Positions 10,570 through 22,900 of a stretch of DNA of 64,000 bases are shown here, piece by piece; the stretch's first letter is position 1; every line of letters begins with the position of its first letter. The notes beneath the pieces are model-generated. The model ran no database searches, was not told the origin of the DNA, and worked only from the letters and a program-made list of their open reading frames with translations. The DNA lies in assembly GCA_028751875.1 (NCBI GenBank), contig CM054135.1:10741131-10805130 (forward strand). The letters are read 5' to 3'. Source of the stretch: Rapana venosa. Lineage: Eukaryota > Mollusca > Gastropoda > Neogastropoda > Muricidae. The position numbers and the translations under genes are program-made.

Positions 10570-13220
10570 AGCCCCCCAAAAGATTATATGCACAGCAGAT
10601 TGAAGCAATATCTTGTCCATTTTGATAAATCTACATGACAAAAACCCCCACCTTGCCACATACTCTGATTGGTATTCAACTGCTCTATCTGGAGAAAATG
10701 GAGCATAAGAAACATAGTCAATTCAAACTGGCAACGAAACACTGGACGATTTCTTTTTTTCCTTCATTGCAATGTGAACAAATATTGGAACAACCGCTCA
10801 GTGTTTTATTATCATTTGCCTACTTCAACACTCACCTGCTCTGTTTCCTTCTCCTTCCTATCACTGTGACAGGCAAAAATTGTCAACTTAAAAAAAACAT
10901 ATAGAAAGAAAATCAGTCTAAAATACATGACACAACTGCTATGGCTTTGTCACTTATGACAAATCCTGCTGGCTCCTGGCAAGCCATTTAAAACTCACAA
11001 CCATGCTGTTTGTGGACCATGCCTTTTGTTAAAATCAGCTTTGCCAAAAAACCAAGTAAAATACAAACTAATGTATAAATGTGGCCTGTAAAAATCCATC
11101 CATATGTCTGTCTATTGAATGAACTTTAAAAAAAATTCATCTGCCACTGAGCTACAAAAAATTCATTGTGATGATGATAAATAAATGAATAACTAATGGT
11201 AATTATGTAAATCTCCACTCCTTCCCAGCTCCTAAACCCATGTCATGATCTTGAGAGTGGAAAATAATGGAACAAAAAAATCTGGAGAGCTACACACACA
11301 CACACTTTAAACGGTTATCTTCAGATTATTTAAATTCTTTCTCTCTTAACAGATTTGGTGTGGGAATTTATTCCAGATGACAGGTCAAAGGTAAAAAAAA
11401 GAAAGAATAACTGATGTCTTTTTCTTCAGTGATAAAACATTAGTGTGTCACTAGATCGCGAAGAATGTGAAGGAGCATACGACTGTTCTAAGGCAATGAA
11501 TGTTGGGGAAATGTCTGATAAAAGATACAGAAACATCATCTGAAATTCCTGGTTGTACATTGGCACATGCTACACCTACTTTACAGGGGCTACCAAGTCT
11601 GTGAGACTGGCAATGCAGGAATAGCAAAGGTTTTGTTTTCTGGTTTTTTTATCTGTCAATAAGCAACCATGAATGAATTCACACTGAAATTAACTAGAGT
11701 TGGAGGCATATTTAAAAATATATGTCATCCTGATTAAAATCAATACCAAAACAAGCAGCAATAAAACATTAGAATTGTTTGATAAATTCTTAAAGGATTT
11801 TTTTTAAGAAAAAAAAAGAAAAAGTCTTTTAGATTCCTGAACCATGACAAAAGTGAACCTTTTCATCACCAGCCATTTTGCTCTGCAGAAATCCTTGCAG
11901 ACCCGACCCCCCCCCCCCCCCCCCCCCCCCCAAATGACACATCTGTTGGTAACAAAAATTAATAATAAAAAAAAGAAAGGACAAACATACATGCACGGCA
12001 ACTGGCTACCAATCTTGATGAATAAGTGACTATCTGGACATCAACATCTTTTTCTCTCATTAAACCATGAAAACTAGAGTATCCTGATGCCAACCTAGCA
12101 TGTCACTTATCTGCAATGTTGGTCGTGGGCCATTCCCTTCCATTCCATTCTGTATTGTTTACAGCCCTACCGACCACGAAAGCCATATCAGGGCTGTCAC
12201 CTCGTCACCTCATTCAGTTTCAGTGGGTCAGCCATTCATGTTGCAGAAATGCTACATCAGCGCTGAAAGGGTTAATCTACTTTTTTCCTTTGCTTCTTTT
12301 GTTGCTTTTTGAGATAAGATTTTCAGGGTTTTTTTTCCTGTCAGCAACTACGATGTGATAGAACCACATGCCTAGTCTTGGGAGTACTGAACAGGGAATC
12401 TTTGTTTCCCTACTGCTATTGTGAAGGACATGAAAGTTAATCCCTACCGACAAAGTTTCAGCTCTGTTTACAAGCTCAGTGTTAGGATTCTCTATTTTTC
12501 TTTGTTTCCAGTCAGGGCATTATCTACACACACCTAAAAACATATCCCACCATCATCATAACCAACGAAACAGGTAAACCAAAAAATTCCGACTCAATTC
12601 TCATCAAACACAGTATGTTAGTTCACAGCTCAAATTACACACGTATCTTTATGTGATGTATCGATGGAAAGCAATTGTAAGTAGTGAACTGTGGTGAGCA
12701 GCCATACAAAACATTCAGCAAATACAACAGAGCAGAAATCAAACACACATACAAAAAAAAAAAAAAAAGAGCAAAATCATAGATTAAGATAAAACATCTT
12801 CTCTTTTTTTTTTTATATCTATGGCATTGTTTGCATGTTGTCAGATACATTTCAGCACAATAATGAAACAGCAATCAAACAAAATATAAACAAAGGCATA
12901 TATGTAGTCATTTTCTCTTTGTAGCTTTGGCATTTCTGGCAATGGTTTTCAAGGGAAACATCAGACCGACAGCCATCATTATTTTTTTTTGATGTCCATG
13001 GTGAGATTTTCTTTCATGAATGTAAAGCCAACCATTTCACTGATGCAGAGCACTAAACATATCAGAAATGTAGAGCCCAAACATTTCAGTAAAGCCAAGC
13101 CCACATGTAGCATAGTCACTTCTGGTTTGAAAACACATATAAACTAAAAAAAATAAAAATTTCAAAGCGAGCTCTAAGTTTCATCAGGAAAAGATATATC
13201 GAGGGGATGCCACTAAATCT
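10570..13220. other. Non-coding, AT-rich, SINE-free block
   Basis: No gene or short-element family recognised; contains a poly-C of about 25 (11907-11931) and A-runs. Compatible with a long HERC4 3' UTR but not shown. Confidence 0.4.
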
Positions 13221-13224
13221 AAAC

Positions 13225-13835
13225 CTTTCATGACATTGAACCTATCCTTTTGTGTGATACTGAATCTACCCCTTTGTAATACCGAACATATCCCTTTGTT
13301 ACACTGAATCTACCCCTTTGTAATACCGAACATATCCCTTTGTTACACTGAATCTACCCCTTTGTGATACTGAACCTATCCCTTTTGTGCTACTAAACCT
13401 CTCTCTTCTTGACACTGAATCTATCCCTTTGTGACACTGAACCTATCCCTTTGTGATACTGAATCTACCCCTCTGTGATACTGAACCTACCCCTTTTTGA
13501 CACTGAACCTACCCCTTTGTGACACTGAACCCACCCCTTTTGTGACACTGAACTTACCCCTTTCAAGACACTGATTCTACTCCTTTTGTGATACTCACTC
13601 CACCCCTTTTATGATACCAAATCTACCCCTTTGTGATACTGAATCTACCCCTTAATGAATCTAAATCTACCCCCTTTTGTGACACTGAACCTACTCCTTA
13701 GTGACACTGAACCTACCCCTTTTTGAGACATGGAATCTACACCTTTCGTGTTACTGAATCCACCCCTTTTATGATAATGAATCTACCCCTAACTTTACTA
13801 CAATCTACCCCTAACTCTACTACAATCTACCCCTA
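13225..13835. repeat. 22-bp minisatellite
   Basis: About 27 diverged copies of TTTGTGATACTGAATCTACC(CC); it lies downstream of the HERC4 stop, possibly in the distal 3' UTR. Confidence 0.85.
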
Positions 13836-13989
13836 AATGTACCCTTTCCAAAACCAACAGTGGATTCAGCCAGGAGAGGGACAGTCACTCATCCACTGAC
13901 TGTGGCTTCACCCTTCACACCCTGAGCGGTGACCAGGGCACTGCACTGCACTGCATTGCTCTGAATTTTTCAGGCCCTGTGTCCACTCT

Positions 13990-14102
13990 TGGCCAACATG
14001 ACCCTAACGGAGATAATTATAGGTATCACTGTGCCTGTCAGTATTGTAATTGCCCTTCATGGGATGATTAAAGTGTTTTTGACTTGACTTGACTTGACTT
14101 GG
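13990..14102 (+). mobile_element. Element G with (CTTGA)n tail
   Basis: GGTATCACTGTGCCTGTCAG, TAATTGCCCTTCATGGGATG, ATTAAAGTGTTTTTGACTTG and three further CTTGA units. Confidence 0.65.
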
Positions 14103-14194
14103 CGGAGCTGCCTCTTCCCAAGCCTCCAGGCTGGTAAAGGTGACAAAAACACCCTGCTGTCAACCACGCCACTGGCCATAGCTATGATAACAAT

Positions 14195-14278
14195 CTTCTA
14201 CACTAAAAGAAGCGCTTTGATTTGTTGCTTTACAAGATTCAGCGCTATATATAAATTCCATATATTATTAGTAGTGTT
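14195..14278 (+). mobile_element. Element H (ATT-tailed, LINE-tail-like)
   Basis: AAGCGCTTTGATTTGTTGCT, ACAAGATTCAGCGCTATATA, AATTCCATATATTATTAGTA. Same sequence as the 3' tail of the 25 kb CR1/L2-like element. Confidence 0.65.
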
Positions 14279-14444
14279 ATGATGTTGGAGGGTTTTTTTC
14301 ATCCTTCTTCTCAACAGTTGCACAAGATGTTCTGCCAGTTTTTCCTGAACACATGACTTTAGTTTATTGTGTCATGTAAAGGGTTTCCAAAGGAACGGAG
14401 TTGGAAGGAACCAACCGTCATTCAAAATTCCCCAACCCACGATG

Positions 14445-14575
14445 TGCTGGGCTCGACTTGTCAGGCGCTTAATGGCAGCACAATGCATTTTTGCTCATAT
14501 GACAGACAACAATAGTTGCTGTCTGAGTGTTCTACAAAGTAGAAGAAGAAGAAGAAGAAGAGGAAGAAGATATCC
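14445..14575 (+). mobile_element. Element F, 5'-truncated
   Basis: GTGCTGGGCTCGACTTGTCA through ATAGTTGCTGTCTGAGTGTT to a (GAA)n tail of about 40 bases. Confidence 0.7.
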
Positions 14576-14719
14576 TCTAAACCACACACCTCATCACCAA
14601 AGAATCGAACTAAGACCCCCTGTTAACTCCAGGGGCCAGTGTGATGAAAGGCTATCAATCACAGCTGGTGTTTACCTGCCACACACCTGTTAGCGTCCTG
14701 AACTGACTACCGCTGAAAT

Positions 14720-14940
14720 TGTGGCCAAGAATTCCTTTAACATGCACTGATTTCATGCTGCACCTTGATTTTTTGGGTATCCTCTAAAAGACTACCACCC
14801 AGAATATCACTCAAGATCTGATGGATTGTTGGTGAGTGGGGGGAGGGGGAAGGGGGGGTGGAGAAAGTGCAGCTCAGAACGGAATTTAAACTCAGGACTT
14901 CTGGTTGAGTGTGCTGCCATCAGAGCACTGATCCACCTAG
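14720..14940 (-). mobile_element. Degenerate SINE-E-like copy
   Basis: GACTACCACCCAGAATATCA and GATGGATTGTTGGTGAGTGG resemble the head half of family E; the end CAGAGCACTGATCCACCTAG is tRNA-like in reverse. Confidence 0.5.
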
Positions 14941-14944
14941 CAGA

Positions 14945-16090
14945 GAACTCCATCTTCAAATGCGCAGACAGGATTTGACCTTCAGAACAGTCAGCAGTTA
15001 ATACTCAGAACATAAAAAATAAGCAGCAAAACTACACATATGGAAACAAAACAACCCAAACCAAACCAAAACAGAACGAAAATAAAAGACACGCACAAAA
15101 ACCAAACCAATAACAGAAAAATGAAATGCTACTGTAACACCCCCCCCCCCCCCAAAACAAACAGCAAAACAAAACAACAACAAAAGCGTTAACAAACCCC
15201 ACAATTCTTTGGAACAGGGTGAGAGAATGCAGAAACAACTTGCTGAGATGTGGACAAACGACATCGCACACATGCTGCACATCTAAATTTAAAAAAAATT
15301 TTTTTCCTTCAAAAATTGGCTGCAATCATTATCAATCGATACATCAATCAACACACATGTACAAGTCAAAACCATACCACATGGGGGTGGGGGGTGGGCT
15401 CTGAATCAACTTCGCATGACAACGGGATCATTTCATAGACAACTCACCACGCTTCTCGCTTCTTATCCCCCCAGTTACAAACTTCTGATGAAAACGAGAC
15501 GGATTTATAAAGTATGCCCTGATTAAACCAGAAGTGTGTTTTCATTCTCAAGACATGGTTTTAGACAAAGCATCATCTTATTACGTCAGTCAACGGATAT
15601 GGCATACATTGCAAATTCAAGAAAACAAACCACAACAATCCATACATGGTAAACGAATACATTTTGACACTTTGTGATCTGGTGAATTTGGTGGTTGAGT
15701 TATTCAAAACGCTTCAAAAGAGGGGACACTTCAGAAATGTATCACAGAAAAGTAGACGTCTACCATGAAATACTGTCAGTAAAGTGAATGCTTCTCAAAG
15801 GCATGTCACCAACAAAACGAAGGAAAAACCACACGACAGCCACCGCAAAGACGAACCAAACAAAGAACTGACATCTATGGAAAAACTGAGGGCCTGAAAA
15901 AAAGACAAGGCTTCTAAATAAAAATTTTCTAGCTAAAACACCTGGTATTTTAAAAAACAAAAAAACGCCAGCGACAATCAGTACAAATGGGTAAGACACA
16001 CAGAGTGTCTTTAAAAAAAATCAACCATCTGCCCTGACAGTGTGCTAAGAAAACTTATACAGATCAACTTGTTCGGCATGTAAACATCAC
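14945..16090. other. Non-coding stretch downstream of HERC4
   Basis: AT-rich sequence with AAAC-rich segments near 15005-15110 and a C run near 15139-15153. Nothing coding recognised. Confidence 0.5.
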
Positions 16091-16094
16091 CATC

Positions 16095-16210
16095 ACACAC
16101 ATGCACACACACACGTGCGCGCACACACACACACGCACGTGCACACACACACGTGCGCGCACACACACACATGTGCGCGCACACACACACATGTGCGCGC
16201 ACACACACAA
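16095..16210. repeat. Alternating purine-pyrimidine tract, (CA)n with GTGCGCGC blocks
   Basis: Roughly 115 bases alternate strictly, with repeated CACGTGCGCGCACA modules; a Z-DNA-prone sequence just beyond the proximal HERC4 polyA signal. Confidence 0.85.
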
Positions 16211-16239
16211 ACAGAACCTCATTTAAAACTGCCATTCAG

Positions 16240-16744
16240 ATTGCATAAAAATGTTTTTATTAAAAAAAGCGCGTGAGACCGAACGGTTCACATCGGGACT
16301 TGTCAGAACAAAAGTTCACAGTTAGGCATTCTCTAGGAGAATCTCCACTTGCGTTTTGCCGATACCTCTCATAGTCTTTCCGTTGCCAAAAAAAAGCACA
16401 TCCCTCTAATTTTTCCTCTGTGCCCTAGATCTAGCTCTTTCCTTCACGCTCAGAGTCCTTTCCCAGCAAACGCCTCACAGGAACACTGTTTTCTGAACAC
16501 GCTGAAGGATCGAGCCTTCAGATACATTAATCACCACACACTTACCGCGACGACCGCGGTCAGCGCAGCTCAGACAATATCACACAGGCTCTTGCTGTAG
16601 GGAAGGTGGGCCCATCACCATTACACAGCAACTGGTGGGGTTTTGGTAGGGGGGGTGTTAGGGGCTTTGGGGGAGGGGATGTGAGGGGCTAGGGGTGGTG
16701 GTGGTGGAGGTGGTGGTGGCTGGTTGGCGGATTTTCTGGAGTGT
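16240..16744 (-). other. Proximal HERC4 3' UTR
   Basis: Sequence after the HERC4 stop, non-coding, with GT/GGT-rich simple stretches on the plus strand near 16620-16725. A minus-strand AATAAA (16256-16261) with TG-rich DNA beyond it makes this the nearest plausible transcript end. Inference only. Confidence 0.45.
16256..16261 (-). terminator. Candidate proximal HERC4 polyadenylation signal
   Basis: AATAAA on the minus strand about 480 bases after the stop codon, followed in transcription direction by a long GT-rich tract. Confidence 0.45.
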
Positions 16745-16900
16745 CTAGACGATGCCGAACCCCTCGGTGTGCTGGATGGCCAGCAGGAGCTTCTGCTCCA
16801 TGATCTGGCGCGTCCTGTACTTGGGCAGGTCCAGCAGGTTGAAGCAGGTGTGGGCCACCGGCAGGAAGTCCTCCCCGCCCCCTGTGGGCTGGATGATCAT
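16745..16900 (-). CDS. HERC4: HERC4 exon 28 (last coding exon; catalytic Cys)
   Basis: Acceptor ATGCTTCAG. Reads MIIQPTGGGEDFLPVAHTC, then FNLLDLPKY, and ends AIQHTEGFGIV with TAG at 16745-16747. LP.AHTCFN.LDLP.Y contains the catalytic thioester cysteine (codon 16844-16846) and the ending matches the hydrophobic HECT C-terminus. A minisatellite starts about ten bases upstream of the acceptor in intron 27. Confidence 0.97.
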   Translation of the reverse strand: MIIQPTGGGEDFLPVAHTCFNLLDLPKYRTRQIMEQKLLLAIQHTEGFGIV

Positions 16901-19900
16901 CTGAAGCATACACACACACTGTCACAATACTGTCGTCACTACCTGACACACACACCGTCACAATACTGTCGTCATTACCTGACACACACACCGTCACAAT
17001 ACTGTCGTCATTACCTGACACACACACACCATCACAATACTGTCATCATTACCTGACACACACACCATCACAATACTGTCATCATTACCTGACACACACA
17101 CCATCACAATACTGTTATAGTATCAACATTATCTGACACACACACATCACCACCACCGATGATACTGTCATCACTACCTGACACACATCACCATCACAAT
17201 ACTGTTATAGTGTCATCATTACCTGACACACACACCATCAACAATACTGTTATATTGTCAACATTACCTGACACACACATCACCAACAATACTGTTATAT
17301 TGTCAACACTATCTGACACACATCACCACCACCACAGTACTGTTACATCGTCAACATTACCTGACACACATCACCAACAATACTGTTATATTGTCATCAT
17401 TACCTGACACACACACTACCACTGACAACAATACTGTTATATTGTCAACATTACCTGACACACACACACCATCACAATACTGTCATATTATCAACATTAT
17501 CTGACACACACACCATCACAATACTGTTATAGTGTCATCATTACCTGACACACACACCATCAACAATACTGTTATATTGTCAACATTACCTGACACACAC
17601 ATCACCAACAATACTGTTATATTGTCAACACTATCTGACACACATCACCACCACCACAGTACTGTTACATCGTCAACATTACCTGACACACATCACCAAC
17701 AATACTGTTATATTGTCATCATTACCTGACACACACACTACCACTGACAACAATACTGTTATATTGTCAACATTACCTGACACACATCACCAACATTACT
17801 GTTATAGTGTCATCATTATCTGACACACACACATCACCACAATACTGTTATATTATCAACATTACCTGACACACATACACACCACCACCAACAATACTGT
17901 TATATTATCAACATTACCTGACACACACCACCACCAACAATACTGTTATATTATCAACATTACCTGACACACACCACCACCAACAATACTGTTATATTAT
18001 CAACATTACCTGACACACACCACCACCAACAATACTGTTATATTATCAACATTACCTGACACACACACACACCACCACCAACAATACTGTTACATCGTCA
18101 TCATTATCTGACACACACACACACCACCACAACAACAATACTGTTATATTGTCAACATTATCTGACTCACACACCACCACCAACAATACTGTTACATCAT
18201 CATCATCTCTCTCTTTCTCTAACACGCGCGTGCACACACACACACATGCATGCACACACACAAACACACCACTGTCATACCATCATTATTATCTGACAAA
18301 CACACCACCAATACTGTCATATCTTTATCATCTGATCCCCACACACACACCAACACCGTTCTGACCATAACGGCTTGACAATAGGACATGTTTGAATCTT
18401 CTGCACAAGACCATGTGTCCCAAAACAAGAGGAGCTTGGCTTCTTCGCGCAGCTGTGTTGGTCATGAGCAAAATTTAGTGCACAGTAGCGTACACAGCAT
18501 TAGGAAAATGTTAAAAAGTACAGATTTTCATGAAGATGTACCCAAACTATCTGACTGCTAGAATTGGTCTGGATGCAATGCGCCTGCCTAGAAAGCAAAA
18601 AAGTCCGGATTCGAAGTGTGTGGTGGTTCGATCCCCATGTGGGCCCAAAACTTTCCCCCCATCCACTAGACCATGAGTGGTGGTCTGGGTGCTAGCCTTT
18701 TGGATGAGGCGATAAGCCAAGGTTACACTTATTTAGTGAAAGTAAAAGAAGTCACAGCAACAAGAGTTGTTCCTGGCCAAATTCTGTAGAAAAAAGCCAC
18801 TCTAACAGGGAAACAAATACAGATGCAGACAGGAGGGGAAAAAAAAAAAGGGTGGTGCTGCTCTTGTGGCGGCACGCTCTCCCTGGCAACAGCCTGGATT
18901 TCATTTGAGAAATCTGCTGCTGCTGCGACTTTAAAGTGGTATGCAGTGCAATTTATGTTCAGTAACATGAGTAAATGCAAGAGTTCTGTGAGGAAACCAT
19001 GATGTGGATGTAGCAGCACTATATAATACATGAGAAAAAAGCGAGAAAATAGTAAAGCACAAAAAAGCGAGAGATTAAACCGAGGATAGGAATAGAGCAG
19101 ACCCACCTTGATATGAAGACATGCCCAGACACGAGGGGTATTCGTCTTGCGCAGATTAACATGCGCAAAGTCAGTACACTCAACGGTCCGTTAAGTCACA
19201 CTCAGAACACTAGTACACTAACAGTCATTCATTTTTTTTTTAAATCTCTTAACGAAAGTATAATGGAAATAAGCACTTATTTTGCTTTTTTAATCCAGAC
19301 CCCATTAATGTGGTTTGTAAATACTGTCATCTGTCCACCGGCACAAAGGCTTACTCTTACGAAAAGCGAACAGGATTTACGTTGTGCGCAAAATGTTCTG
19401 CGTGCGTTTCGCACACAGGACCTCAGAGTTTAGTTGTAATCTGTCCTGTCCAGCAACATCTGAAGGACTTTAGTGTGCGCAGAGTTGCGTGTTGCACGTT
19501 CGGTTAGCCATCTGGATTTGGATTGCACTGATGTTAACTCCAGGGTAAAAATATCCCCTTGAACGGGAATCAAACCCAGGTTGTCAGATTGCGATCAGAT
19601 TGTTCACTAACAGTTAGCACATTAAGCTCTCAGAAAACGTTCTTTCTGCACATACACTCTGAACCAAACATAATGATCCTTCTTCTTCTTTGCGAATGCT
19701 CAGATAGCAACTATTCTTGTCTGTCATATAAGTGAAAGTGTGTCGTGCTGCTGTAAAACACCTGACAAGTCAGGCCCAGCACACCTCACTTCTGTGTGGG
19801 AGAGAACGGTTATCTTTGAACTTTTCTTTGGAAAAAAGTACGAGAATGGACCAAGAAGGCAGAAAATAGACAAGAAGTAGCTGACAGGAAGAAAAGGAAC

Positions 19901-22900
19901 AAGGCAGAAACAAAGAGAGGGATAGAAAAGAGGGAATTCCTAGCACAGACATTTCTGAGATGACTGAGCGGAGCATTCCTCTTTCACTCTTGTGCAGCAC
20001 ACTTTACTTGATGGTAATATGAATAAGAAATGTCTGTTGACTGTGGAGCTTGTTTCAGATATTCCATGGCCCAGGAACATATATGCATTCACAGGAAAGA
20101 ACTACTGACAGGAAAGGAAAATGGAAAGAAAAAAAAAGGGGGGGGGGGGGGGGGGGGTTGCTGCTCTTGTGGTGATGCATTCTTCCCGGGGAGAGCCGCC
20201 CAAATTTCACACAGAGAAATCTGCCATGACTTAAAGTGGGGTACGATACAATACATTACAACACATTACCAAACTTACAAAGGAACTTCTTCTTGTTCTC
20301 CAGACTGAAGGAATGAAACACTTCCCAGAAGAACTTGATGGTTTCATGGTATCTGTAGTACTCTCCTTTGTATTCTGTGTTCTGTGCAAAAATAACAACA
20401 ATGATTTTTAAAACACACACACACAAAAACCCGGAGCCTACATTTTTCACTATCACAAACTACCCACTAAATCGTCTTTTCAGCCATGTTGATTCTGGGT
20501 ATGAAACAGCAAAAATGACTGGATCTAGCAAGAAATACCTATTTTCTGATACAGTTATACATTCCATAATATGAATATTTGCTCTCTAATACAAATACAT
20601 TCCATGACTTACTAACAAAAGAATATCTGTTTTCTAATACACGCGTATCTATGAAGTTTGGTCAAGAACAAGATTTTTATCATAACAATCACGAAAGAAA
20701 AGCAAAAAAAAGAATAGCTCTCTAGTGATCATTTTACCGGAAGACGCCCATAGGAGTTCAACGACAGAGAAATCTCACAATGATCTTAATGGGGACATCA
20801 CATCATAATAAAGACATACAATTAATCACTGTAAAAAAAAAGAATCAAGAGCAATTAAGTTAGGATGTATGACTATTTTACTTCATGGCAAAGTAGTTAA
20901 ACAAATTTTTAAAAAAAAAAAAAAAGCAATTTACTACAATCCCAAATGAATATGTCACCATGTGATCACTGACAGGCATAATCTGCTACAAAAATTTATC
21001 TGGTAATGTTATACATATTTCTACAGTTAATGCTCTAAACAATACAAGACTTAAATGCAATAGAACTTTTTCTAGTTAAATCTCTATACAACATTTTCTA
21101 TAGGTTAACTGACACCACTTCATTTGGTCACTGACTTTCACTGGTAAGAGTACATACATGTTAAATCACTATAGTTAATTTTCAAACACAAGAAAATCAA
21201 GTACATGTGACGTCACTGCAATCAACACAGGAAAATGAAACAATGAAACAAGCCCACAAAGACTCCAAGCTTAGTGTTGACTATCTATTACTGCACATCA
21301 CCACAACCAGAAACAACAGATGAACAGTCTAATCAAACAAAAACAATAACAAAAAGGAGGAAAGAAAAGACAAGCGGAACAATCTCCACTAGGATGAACA
21401 GTTCCATCAAAACAGACAACAGAACATCCAAAGGCATGAAAATACCTGCTAAAAAACAGGACAATAACAAAGGTGAACTAGTTCCTATACAACACAGATT
21501 TTCTAAGGCTTAAACTGCTATACAACATTTTCTAGGCCTAAACTGCATACAACATTTCAAGGCTTAACAGCTGATACAACATTTTTCTAAGGATAAATGC
21601 TATACAACATTTTCTAAGCTTAAACTGCTATACAACATTTTTCTAAGGCTTAAACGCTATACAAACATTTTTCTAAGGCTTAAACTGCTCTACAACACAC
21701 TACAATACATCAGGTTTAAAGTCTAACAACCACTTCTGAAGTCAAAAGTAACGTTCCTACACACAGCACTGAACAATCACATCAGGATGGAACGTTCCTG
21801 CACAACACAGACACCACATGACACAATCAACAACAGATGGACAGTTCTGCACACACACAGGAACAATCAACAACAGGATGGAACAGTTCCTGCACAACAC
21901 AGGAACAATCAACAACAGGATGGAACAGTTCCTGCACAACACACAGGAACAATCAACAAGATGGAACAGTTCCTGCACAACACAGGAACAATCAACAACA
22001 GGATGGAACAGTTCCTACAGAACACAGACACAATCAACAAGATGGAACAGTTCCTGCATAACACGGGAACAATCAACAACAGTTCCTGCACAACACAGAC
22101 ACACAGGAACAACAGGATGGAAACTCTGGGGGTTACCCAGAACAAGCACTCTGTCTCATCATTCACCACACCAGGGAATCACTGTGAGATTGTACGTACA
22201 CACTCGAGAAGTTAGCAGGTATGGCTGTTTTGAAGTACCTCATCATATAAGCATCTATCATCCAGCCTTGAATAATTTTTTTCTCATTAAATGGAGAGTA
22301 CCGGTTGTTTTCCCAAGAGCTTATCATGCATTCTTCATTGAACGCTCAGGCAGCAGCAATTGTTTGTCATATGAGCGAAAATACTTTGCGCTGCCGTTAA
22401 GCGCCTCACAAATCAGACCCAGCTCATCCAACTTCAACGTGGCTTATCATGGATGAAGACAATCTCAACAAAACATTCCACAGCATAACATTCTACTGTA
22501 GGCCGTGCCACTATACTTAAAAAAAAAACCCTGACATTTTTGGCTTAGGCCAAGAGTAGAGTCTCATTCGGTAAACATAACACTGAGGTCGGGTATGCTA
22601 GGCCTGACTTGTAAGGCACTTAACGGCAGCGAAACGCATTTTTGCTCATTAAGACAGACAACAATTCGTGCTGTCTGAGCATTCAACAAAGAAGGTACGG
22701 TAACTATGTTGGCTAAACAGACACCAGGGAAAAAAAAGGAGTGTATTTATACAACTGAAGTCGGCAGTCTGCTTTGCAGCCTGCAGGCTGACGACAGCCC
22801 TGCCTCAGCCGTGCTCCACTTACCAGGACTCTGCCTCCACACACTTTGAGGAAGCCTTCACAGAAGGCACTGAACTGGGCCTCCACACTGCTGTTCAGGG

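Noticed and set aside
21787..22456. Plus-strand ORFs of 142 and 212 codons
   Set aside because: They follow the 42-bp minisatellite and then run into an element F copy.
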